This document shows positions 1 through 5,194 of a DNA stretch of 7,455 bases, in pieces. The stretch is from DASWUD01 sp036401755 (GTDB lineage: Bacteria; Pseudomonadota; Gammaproteobacteria; Thiohalomonadales; Thiohalomonadaceae), in NCBI GenBank assembly GCA_036401755.1, contig DASWUD010000245.1, positions 1 through 7,455 on the forward strand, read 5' to 3'. Positions within the stretch are counted from its first letter, which is position 1. The number at the start of each line of letters is the position of its first letter. The notes under the pieces are model-generated. The model had not been told where the DNA came from, ran no database searches, and worked only from the letters and a program-made list of their open reading frames with translations. A program made the position numbers and the translations under genes.

Positions 1-183
1 ACCTGCGCCACCAGCAATCGTGGCCGCCTGCTGTTCGGCATCGGCGTCGGTCTGTTCACCTACATCATCCGCACCTGGGGAGGCTATCCCGACGGCGTTG
101 CCTTCTCGATACTGCTGATGAACATGGCCGCACCGGCCATCGACTACTTCACCCAACCGCGCGTCTTCGGCCACAAGAGCTGA
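1..183 (+). CDS. rnfD: RnfD, ion-translocating electron transport complex subunit D (C-terminal end only)
   Basis: The frame is open from the window edge to a TGA and encodes the last 60 residues of RnfD; the 5' part lies outside. RnfD is a polytopic inner-membrane subunit of the Rnf complex, related to NqrB, and carries a covalently bound FMN; that FMN site is not in this fragment. Seen here: a hydrophobic segment (LLFGIGVGLFTYIIRTWGGY) followed by YPDGVAFSILLMNMAAPAID and a short C-terminal tail ending PRVFGHKS. This is the characteristic end of RnfD/RsxD proteins. The stop codon is 3 bp before the rnfG start, so the genes are co-transcribed and probably translationally coupled. Identity is firm because of the motif and the rnfG-rnfE genes that follow. 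Confidence 0.93.
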   Translation, partial: TCATSNRGRLLFGIGVGLFTYIIRTWGGYPDGVAFSILLMNMAAPAIDYFTQPRVFGHKS

Positions 184-186
184 TCC

Positions 187-819
187 ATGTTCAAGAAACT
201 GCTCATCTCCGGATTCCTGCTGGCGCTGTTCGCCGCCGTCGGCACCGCCGCTGTCTCGTATGTCCATGACAACGCGTTGCCGCGTATCGAAGCTGCACAG
301 AAGGCGCAGTTACTGGGCACCTTGCACCAGTTCGTGCCACCCGAGTCACACGACAATGATATGTTCAGGGACACCATCGAAGTGCGCGATCAAGCCTTGC
401 TCGGCACGAGTGAAGCGATCACTGTCTACCGCGCACGCAGGGATGGCGCGCCCGTGGCACTGGTCCTCTCTCCGGTAGCCCCCGACGGCTACAGCGGTGA
501 CATCACCCTGCTCATCGGCATCCGTTACGACGGCAGCATCGCCGGTGTGCGCGTACTCAGCCACAAGGAGACGCCGGGCCTCGGCGATCGCATCGAGATC
601 GATCGTTCACCCTGGATCGACGGCTTCGCCGGTAAATCTCTGCAAAATCCCGTCGAAGAGCTGTGGCGGGTGAAAAAGGACGGTGGCCAGTTCGATCAAT
701 TCACCGGCGCCACCATCACCCCGCGCGCCGTCGTGAAGGCGGTGGCCAATGCCCTGCGCTATTATCAGATACATCGCGACGAACTGTTCGCCCCGGCAGC
801 GGAGAAATCCCATGAGTGA
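187..819 (+). CDS. rnfG: RnfG, FMN-binding subunit of the Rnf electron transport complex
   Basis: This 210-residue protein matches the usual RnfG/RsxG length. RnfG is anchored in the inner membrane by one N-terminal helix, and its periplasmic FMN-binding domain passes electrons within the Rnf complex. Visible features are a Lys-led membrane helix at about residues 5-26, an FMN-binding domain with the conserved stretch HKETPGLGDRIE (126-137), and the flavinylation motif T173-G-A-T176-I-T. By family knowledge FMN is attached through a phosphoester bond to T176, the Thr of the S/T-G-A-T motif. The motif begins with Thr rather than the commoner Ser. The ATG lies 3 bp after the rnfD stop with only a weak purine-rich stretch before it, consistent with translational coupling. 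The 3' end overlaps rnfE by 8 bp. An FMN transferase (ApbE) would be needed and is not in this window. Confidence 0.95.
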   Translation: MFKKLLISGFLLALFAAVGTAAVSYVHDNALPRIEAAQKAQLLGTLHQFVPPESHDNDMFRDTIEVRDQALLGTSEAITVYRARRDGAPVALVLSPVAPDGYSGDITLLIGIRYDGSIAGVRVLSHKETPGLGDRIEIDRSPWIDGFAGKSLQNPVEELWRVKKDGGQFDQFTGATITPRAVVKAVANALRYYQIHRDELFAPAAEKSHE

Positions 820-1507
820 AATCGGTTACCGCAAGATCACCCTTGATGGCCTGTGGCACAACAATGTCACAATGGTACAGATCCTCGGGCTCTGTCCGAC
901 GCTGGCGGTTACCACCAACCTGGTCAATGGCCTCGGCATGGGCATCGCCACCACCCTGGTATTAATTGGCTCCAACCTCATCATTTCAGCGATCCGCAAT
1001 ATCGTCCGCGCCGATGTGCGCATCCCCGTCTTCGTGCTGGTGATCGCCTCACTGGTCACCATCATCGACCTCGCCATGAGCGCCTACCTCACCGAGCTGC
1101 ACCACGTGCTCGGCATCTTCATCCCACTCATCGTCGTCAACTGCCTGATCATCGGCCGCGCCGAAGCATTCGCCTCGCGCAACAACGTCATCCACTCCCT
1201 GGCCGACGCCGTCGCCATGGGCATCGGTTTCACACTGGCACTGATGACGCTCGGCGGCCTGCGCGAACTGGTAGGCTTCGGCACCCTCTTCTCCCAAGCC
1301 CATCTGATGTTCGGCGAAGGCGCACGCACCCTCACCCTCAATATCTTCCCCGACTACCCCAACATGCTGCTTGCCATCCTCCCTCCCGGCGCCGTCCTCG
1401 GCCTCGGCCTGATGATCGCCGGCAAGAACTACCTGAACACCCGCGCCGAACAGCGCGCCGCCGCAGCCACCGCTCTACCCGCGAGTGACGCACAGACCGT
1501 CGGCTGA
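812..1507 (+). CDS. rnfE: RnfE, membrane subunit of the Rnf electron transport complex
   Basis: This 231-residue, very hydrophobic protein has the standard RnfE/RsxE length and about six membrane helices. RnfE pairs with RnfA in the inner membrane, and the two share a 2Fe-2S cluster held by paired cysteines in the membrane centre. Both expected cysteines are visible: C28 in the motif GLCPTLAVTT and C111 in VVNCLIIGRAEAFAS. The second half has the conserved segment GLRELVGFGTLF. The start at 812 was chosen because MSEIGYRKI is the normal RnfE beginning and GGAG lies just upstream; an in-frame ATG at 749 would add 21 residues inside rnfG and is unlikely. This is the last rnf gene. The endonuclease III gene nth, often found next in gammaproteobacteria, does not follow here; repeats do. 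Confidence 0.95.
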   Translation: MSEIGYRKITLDGLWHNNVTMVQILGLCPTLAVTTNLVNGLGMGIATTLVLIGSNLIISAIRNIVRADVRIPVFVLVIASLVTIIDLAMSAYLTELHHVLGIFIPLIVVNCLIIGRAEAFASRNNVIHSLADAVAMGIGFTLALMTLGGLRELVGFGTLFSQAHLMFGEGARTLTLNIFPDYPNMLLAILPPGAVLGLGLMIAGKNYLNTRAEQRAAAATALPASDAQTVG

Positions 1508-1531
1508 TAGAGAATAGGCTGGCTAGAAATC

Positions 1532-1610
1532 GTAGGGTGGGTGGAGCCGTGCGAAACCCATCGTCCCGAACATGCCCATGGTGGATTCCGCTGCGCTTCC
1601 CCCACCCTAC
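1532..1610. repeat. REP-like imperfect palindrome downstream of rnfE
   Basis: The left arm begins gtagggtgggtggagc (1532) and runs to aaaccca (1560). The right arm, from about 1579 to 1610, ends cttcccccaccctac and is its imperfect reverse complement, so transcripts could fold into a long stem with a GC-rich base. The gtagggtgggt...aaaccca wording is typical of dispersed intergenic palindromes in many gammaproteobacterial genomes; that family assignment is from memory. It sits 25 bp after the rnfE stop, where it could end or stabilise the rnf message, but no T-run follows it, so it is not called a terminator. Its right end runs directly into the duplicated gene tail at 1606. Confidence 0.7.
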
Positions 1611-1699
1611 ATTCAATTGGGCAGGAAGTTGAGCGGCCTAACCGTCACCGCCGGCACGCCTGGGCGCTGAAATCGAGCATGGGGCTACGCGCGGCGACG
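1606..1699 (-). pseudogene. Decayed duplicate of the 3' end of the AgmX/TonB-like gene
   Basis: On the minus strand this stretch resembles the last 30 or so codons of the TonB-like gene at 2354-3259. Positions 1606-1638 match 2348-2379 with one substitution and one 1-base gap. The minus frame ends VPAVTVRPLNFLPN and a TGA at 1613-1615, against VPALTVKWPLNFLPN and a TGA in the intact gene. Further in, similarity continues (ccggcac, a gaa-tcga-catgg block, gcggcga) but with indels that break the frame, and it fades after about 1699. The resemblance includes a few bases beyond the stop codon. The copy has no start and no upstream domain, so it is a fragment. It could be a tandem-duplication scar or the end of a diverged paralogue lost by deletion. 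Confidence 0.72.
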
Positions 1700-1813
1700 T
1701 ACTACGGTTTGTTGGTTAATAAGAGACACGATCCGCTTTCGGAGCAATTATTCGAGGTACACCGCTCCTGCCGGGAAATTTCAACTCATTTTTGGCGTAA
1801 CAGAGAGAAAACA

Positions 1814-2239
1814 ATGGATAACAAATTAACGTTCATCGCTCCCTTTCTGCTGCTGGCCAGCAATGCAGCCATTGCCGATGACGATACGCGTCAGCTGGTC
1901 GAGCTGCCGGAGATGATGCAGCGGCACATGCTCTCTAACATGCGAGACCATCTGGTGTCGCTGAACGAGATCCTTGACTTTATGGCGAGCGACCAGTTGG
2001 ACAAGGCGGCAGAGGTTGCCGAGTCTCGTCTGGGGATGAGCTCGCTGGACGCGCACGGCGCCAACCACATGGCCTCGTTCATGCCGGAAGGGATGCGCGA
2101 GGCGGGCACCAACATGCATCGGGCGGCGAGCCGCTTCGCACTAAAGGCCCAGGAGGGCGAGGCGTTGCCCGCGTACAAAGCTCTTTCGGAGGTCACCTCC
2201 TCGTGTGTGGCCTGTCACTCAGGCTATCGAATTCGCTGA
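1814..2239 (+). CDS. Exported monoheme c-type cytochrome, cytochrome c'-like
   Basis: This 141-residue protein has a signal peptide (residues 1-21, hydrophobic FIAPFLLLAS core, cleavage probably after AIA) and a single heme-binding motif at the extreme C-terminus, C131-V-A-C134-H135-S-G-Y138-R139. A C-terminal CxxCHxx[FY]R after a mainly helical domain is the layout of cytochrome c' / Cytochrom_C_2 four-helix-bundle proteins, which bind heme and often NO or CO in the periplasm. The mature part is about 120 residues, close to that family. Met and His are dense at 34-46 and 81-102 (MMQRHM, HGANHMASFM, NMHR). The ATG at 1814 was chosen because it opens the signal peptide and follows a purine-rich cagagagaaaa; the frame is open 91 codons further upstream, but that part crosses the repeats and looks non-coding. 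I see no convincing promoter. The gene stands alone between the rnf genes and a converging operon. Confidence 0.85.
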   Translation: MDNKLTFIAPFLLLASNAAIADDDTRQLVELPEMMQRHMLSNMRDHLVSLNEILDFMASDQLDKAAEVAESRLGMSSLDAHGANHMASFMPEGMREAGTNMHRAASRFALKAQEGEALPAYKALSEVTSSCVACHSGYRIR

Positions 2240-2254
2240 CATTCAATTGAATGT
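2239..2254. repeat. Perfect 16-bp palindrome at the end of the cytochrome gene
   Basis: The sequence acattcaattgaatgt is a perfect self-complementary 16-mer that starts on the last base of the cytochrome stop codon. Its right half with flank (caattgaatgtag, 2244-2256) is the exact reverse complement of ctacattcaattg at 1607-1619, so a 13-bp inverted pair brackets the cytochrome gene. There is no loop and no T-run, which makes a Rho-independent terminator unlikely; a protein-binding site or recombination junction is possible. The remaining bases up to 2353 contain only a small GC-rich inverted repeat (2325-2330 with 2333-2338) and nothing else I can name. Confidence 0.55.
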
Positions 2255-2353
2255 AGCAGTCGAGCCTCTGACGGTAACACATGTGGGATTCGTTCCTCTC
2301 AACGCGCTCCAATTCGCTTCCACCTAGGCGCTCGCCTATCTGAAACTCCTACT

Positions 2354-3259
2354 TCAATTGGGCAGGAAATTGAGCGGCCACTTCACCGTCAGCGCCGGCA
2401 CTATTTCGGCGCCGAAGTCGATCATGGCGATGCGGGCGGCGAGCTTGCGCTCCAGCTCCTCGTCGTGCAGTTCGCTTGAGACCACCTTGCACGAACTCAC
2501 CTTGCCATTTGCCTCGATGGTGATGGCGAACACCACGTTGCCGGCGAGCATGGCGTTCTGGCGCAGGGCGCGGTTGTAGATGGCGTAGACCGCCCCCTTG
2601 TTGCGGTCGAGCGTTTCGCTGATGGCATCGGCGTTGCGTTTGGCAACCTTCTTGGGTGCGGTGACGTTGGCCAGCTCGTCCTTCACCAGCAACAGTGGCG
2701 CATTCTCCTGTTCGAGCGAGGACGTTTTTTCCTCGCGGGTTTCGCGCACCAGACTCTTGGTGTCGATGCCGCCACTCCCCTTGGTCGCATTGCTCACCAG
2801 CGCCGCCTCCTGCTGCACCCACTGGCTGCCGCCACTGCTTACTGCGGCACGGGCGGTAGCCTTGGAGAGCACGCCCGACGAGCTGAGCGCCGCCAGTTGG
2901 CTCGACATGGCGAGCACGCCGCTCGATGCTGCCTTTTCGCGTGCCGCTGCGGTGCGCCGCTCCTGCTCGGTGGCGGGTGCCTGCTCCCTCTTCTGCTCGA
3001 CCGGGCGCTCCTCGCCCTTCTGTTCCAGCTTCGGTTTGGCGGGCGGCGGCGGCGTGCGCTCCAGCAGCATGCGCGCCAGACGCGGCGGCACCCGCTCGGC
3101 CTCTTCGCGCTTCTGCTCGGGCACCGGCAGCAACGGCACGATCACGCCAAGCAGCAGCGACACCGCCATGGCGATGGCCAGCGCCTTGAGGAACAACCGC
3201 TCCTCGCTACTGCTACGATCCCACGGCAGCCAGCCGGGATTCAGTGCAAGCTCGGCCAT
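2354..3259 (-). CDS. TonB-like energy transducer with AgmX/PglI-type C-terminal domain
   Basis: This 301-residue protein has a short cytoplasmic N-terminus, one membrane helix at about 26-44 (LALAIAMAVSLLLGVIVPLL region), and a long Pro/Glu/Lys/Gln-rich periplasmic stretch (46-105, with TPPPPAKPKLEQK). A Ser/Ala-rich linker follows, then a folded C-terminal domain at about 208-300. That domain (IYNRALRQN..LAGNVVFAITIEANGKVSSC..SSEL...KWPLNFLP) fits the AgmX/PglI C-terminal family seen in Myxococcus gliding-motility proteins and in TonB-type operons. It would carry force from the ExbB/ExbD channel across the periplasm. The membrane helix lacks the His found in classical TonB. The two cysteines usual in AgmX-type domains are absent; one Cys (C257) is present elsewhere. 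It is the last gene of the operon, 3 bp after the first ExbD stop. Its 3' end is duplicated at 1606-1699. Confidence 0.82.
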   Translation of the reverse strand: MAELALNPGWLPWDRSSSEERLFLKALAIAMAVSLLLGVIVPLLPVPEQKREEAERVPPRLARMLLERTPPPPAKPKLEQKGEERPVEQKREQAPATEQERRTAAAREKAASSGVLAMSSQLAALSSSGVLSKATARAAVSSGGSQWVQQEAALVSNATKGSGGIDTKSLVRETREEKTSSLEQENAPLLLVKDELANVTAPKKVAKRNADAISETLDRNKGAVYAIYNRALRQNAMLAGNVVFAITIEANGKVSSCKVVSSELHDEELERKLAARIAMIDFGAEIVPALTVKWPLNFLPN

Positions 3260-3262
3260 CGG

Positions 3263-3760
3263 CTACCCCTTCGTCTTGCGCGTCACGGCCAGCGACAAGG
3301 TGGTGTAACTGGCCTGGGCGCAGGTGGCCATGAGCCGCTTGAGCAGTTTGTAGGAGAGCTCCTGGTCGGCCATGATGGTCACCTCGCGGCCCACGCCATC
3401 GGCGCCGGTACCCGGCAGGGAACGGCTCGCCTGATGGCTCAACTCCTCGTAGAGTGGCTTGATGAACAGATCCTGTTCACCCTCGATCTCGGCCAGCGTC
3501 ACGATGCGCCGTCCCTGCACGATGATCTCCTTGTCGTTGACCATCACCACCAGCGACTCGGATGGCGCTTGCTCCACACGGGCCTGCGGCAGCTTCAGCG
3601 TCTTACCGCCGCTCGGCTGCTGCACGCTGGAGGAGTTGACCAGCAAAAAGAAGACCAGAATGGTGAAGATGTCCATCAGCGACACCAGGTTGAGAGCCAC
3701 GCTGCGCCGCTTGGCGCGTGCCTGATTCTGGCGGTGGCGATCGTAGAGGGTCATGTTCAT
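3263..3760 (-). CDS. ExbD/TolR family proton-channel subunit with catalytic Asp
   Basis: This 165-residue protein has a basic cytoplasmic N-terminus (RHRQNQARAKRR), a single membrane helix at about 23-43, and a periplasmic domain. The helix reads NLVSLMDIFTILVFFLLVNS, and D30 aligns with the essential proton-carrying Asp of ExbD and TolR. It should sit inside the pore of the ExbB-type pentamer at 4248-4907 and use the proton gradient to move the TonB-like protein encoded immediately downstream. The ATG (3758-3760) overlaps the stop of the other ExbD gene in an ATGA; a second Met at codon 3 is an alternative start. The periplasmic part (GREVTIMADQELSYKLLKRLMATC) resembles the usual ExbD fold, in which a strand is followed by a helix. 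The two ExbD proteins of this operon are clearly different from each other. Confidence 0.9.
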   Translation of the reverse strand: MNMTLYDRHRQNQARAKRRSVALNLVSLMDIFTILVFFLLVNSSSVQQPSGGKTLKLPQARVEQAPSESLVVMVNDKEIIVQGRRIVTLAEIEGEQDLFIKPLYEELSHQASRSLPGTGADGVGREVTIMADQELSYKLLKRLMATCAQASYTTLSLAVTRKTKG

Positions 3761-4251
3761 TGTGCGCCTCCCAGCTCGGCATCGGCGATGGCAATATCGG
3801 GAAACAGCTCCTGCTCCACATCGACCATCCCTTCACTGACGTGACGCGCACGCACCGTATCCATCAGTTCTATGATGGTGGCGTAGTTGGTTTCGGGACG
3901 GGCGCGCAGAATGATGTCGCTGCGCTGCGGGTAACGTGTCTTGATCGTATACAACTCCGTGGTGAGCGCCGCCAGATCGTGTTTGCCGTTGCGCTTCTGC
4001 AATTGCGCCAGCACGCTGCCCTTGCCGGCGACATTTTTCAGCGCCAGGCCATCGACTTCGATCACCAGCTCCAGTTGCAGCTCTTCGTTGCTACCGCCTC
4101 CACCGCTCGCAGCCCCGGCGGGCATCATCAGCTGCAGGATAGCGACCTGCGAGAACGCGGCACTCAGCAGTAGGAACGGGATCAGCGCCACCATCAAATT
4201 CATGAAGGCGGTGATATCGAGCTCGGGGGTCTCCTGATGGCGCAGGTTCAT
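3757..4251 (-). CDS. Second ExbD/TolR-like protein, with Asn in place of the pore Asp
   Basis: This 164-residue protein has one N-terminal membrane helix (about 13-33, ITAFMNLMVALIPFLLLSAA) and a periplasmic domain ending in an acidic tail. Aligned by eye to ExbD (INVTPFIDVM), the segment LDITAFMNLM puts N18 where the proton-binding Asp should be; the only nearby acid is D12, before the helix. A Gly-rich linker (ASGGGGSNEE) follows the helix, then a strand-rich domain containing RSDIILRARPETNYATIIELMDTVR, typical of the family. It overlaps the ExbB-type gene and the first ExbD gene by 4 bp on each side (ATGA), so the three are translated together. I infer a structural or regulatory partner that forms a mixed dimer with the Asp-containing ExbD. 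From memory, Asn at this place recurs in one ExbD branch, so it may be normal for this type. Confidence 0.87.
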   Translation of the reverse strand: MNLRHQETPELDITAFMNLMVALIPFLLLSAAFSQVAILQLMMPAGAASGGGGSNEELQLELVIEVDGLALKNVAGKGSVLAQLQKRNGKHDLAALTTELYTIKTRYPQRSDIILRARPETNYATIIELMDTVRARHVSEGMVDVEQELFPDIAIADAELGGAQ

Positions 4252-4907
4252 GGGTGCTGCTCCCCGTCCGGTGCCTCCTCCTTCTCATCGAGCAGGTTGA
4301 CCAGCTTCATCGCCGCCATCTCCAGGCTGTTGACGATCTCAGTGGTCTTGCTCATCAGCAGCGAATGGATGAGCAGCAGTGGGATCGCCGCCAGCAGGCC
4401 GAAAGCGGTGGTGTTCATCGCCACCGAGATACTGGCGGAGAGCAGGTCGGCCTTCTGCGCCGGATCGGCATTGGCTACGGCGGTGAAGGCCTGGATCAGG
4501 CCGACGATGGTGCCGAGCAGCCCGAGCAGTGTGGCGAGGTTGGCGAGGGTGGCCAGATAGTGGGTACGCTTTTCCAGGCGCGGCACGAACTCCATCAACC
4601 CCTGCAGCATCACCTTTTCGACGCTCTCCGGCGACTTCTTTTTCTGCACGCGGTTAAGACCCAGCACCAGGATGTTGGCGAGCGCGGCGCGCGACTTGCG
4701 CGCCTGTTCCAGCGCCATGAGAAAGTCGCCCTGGTAGAGATGGGGCATCAGCCGCTCCCACTCGCTGCGGCTGACGATGCGCTCACGGGTGAGGAACAGC
4801 CAACGCTCCACGGCGATCGCCACCCCGGCAGCGAACAGAAACAGGATCGGGTACATGAAGAGCCCCCCCTCCTGGAAAAACTTGAGCAAACTATTTACGA
4901 CACTCAT
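4248..4907 (-). CDS. MotA/TolQ/ExbB family proton channel protein
   Basis: This 219-residue inner-membrane protein has three membrane segments: about 15-37, 117-141 and 157-186. It would form the pentameric channel that surrounds the ExbD dimer and turns the proton-motive force into movement. Conserved features are visible in the last two helices: ATLLGLLGTIVGLIQAF with T133, and SVAMNTTAFGLLAAIPLLL with T167. These Thr correspond to the two pore Thr of ExbB and TolQ. The cytoplasmic loop (about 38-115) is basic and helical. The start is supported by an AGAGGGGAG ribosome site just upstream (4913-4921). The gene follows the small exported-protein gene by 29 bp, the loosest junction in the visible operon. 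A run of seven C (4862-4868) in the codons for E13-G14-G15 could be slippage-prone but does not break the frame here. Confidence 0.93.
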   Translation of the reverse strand: MSVVNSLLKFFQEGGLFMYPILFLFAAGVAIAVERWLFLTRERIVSRSEWERLMPHLYQGDFLMALEQARKSRAALANILVLGLNRVQKKKSPESVEKVMLQGLMEFVPRLEKRTHYLATLANLATLLGLLGTIVGLIQAFTAVANADPAQKADLLSASISVAMNTTAFGLLAAIPLLLIHSLLMSKTTEIVNSLEMAAMKLVNLLDEKEEAPDGEQHP

Positions 4908-4936
4908 TCCACACTCCCCTCTTTCGTGATGTTCAA

Positions 4937-5194
4937 CTATTTTTTCTCGCTCTTCTCTGCCACCGTCTGGCGCGGTGGCAGCAGTGCGCCGTCGAGCGGC
5001 AACAGCGCATCGTCGAGCACACTCTCTTGCGGCAGGGTGACAAAGTCAGCTGGCCGGCTCGACTGCCAGGGCACCACGAAGGTGACCGTGGGCAACCCCT
5101 CCATCGCCTTGATCGACGACTCGCGCAGCAGCAACGTCTCCTCGGCGCGAAGCGGCAACGCAAGCAGCAACAACATCAAGGCCATTACTCTCAT
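4937..5194 (-). CDS. Small exported protein of unknown function
   Basis: This 85-residue protein is not one I recognise. It begins with a clear signal peptide (MRVMALMLLLLALPLRA, cleavage probable before EE at 18), leaving a mature protein of about 68 residues in the periplasm. The mature part has a short segment that could be a strand (LPTVTFVVPW, about 34-43), several acidic residues, no Cys, no lipobox and a charged Lys-rich tail (EKSEKK). Its ATG overlaps the TPR lipoprotein stop in an ATGA, and it precedes the ExbB-type gene by 29 bp, so it is embedded in the operon. Codon use and overlap argue that it is real. I infer an accessory periplasmic subunit of the energised complex, but nothing in the sequence says what it binds. 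Confidence 0.75.
   Translation of the reverse strand: MRVMALMLLLLALPLRAEETLLLRESSIKAMEGLPTVTFVVPWQSSRPADFVTLPQESVLDDALLPLDGALLPPRQTVAEKSEKK

Noticed and set aside
853..1488. 211-codon plus-strand frame inside rnfE
   Set aside because: The translation is extremely rich in Arg, His and Pro with no membrane segments, while the overlapping frame is an unmistakable RnfE.
1723..1751. Weak sigma-70-like promoter before the cytochrome gene (gagaca, 17 bases, aattat)
   Set aside because: Each hexamer matches the consensus at only four of six positions, which is expected by chance in this more AT-rich stretch.
1541..1813. Possible 91-residue N-terminal extension of the cytochrome
   Set aside because: It crosses the REP-like palindrome and the decayed gene tail, has no ribosome site, and would bury the signal peptide.
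2325..2338. taggcg/cgccta inverted repeat as a terminator between the convergent genes
   Set aside because: Only two bases separate the arms, which is too few for a stable loop, and no T-run follows on either strand.
2897..3844. 315-codon open frame on the plus strand opposite the TonB-like and ExbD genes
   Set aside because: Its composition (His, Arg, Gln, Leu runs) is that of a shadow frame, and it crosses several real gene boundaries on the other strand.
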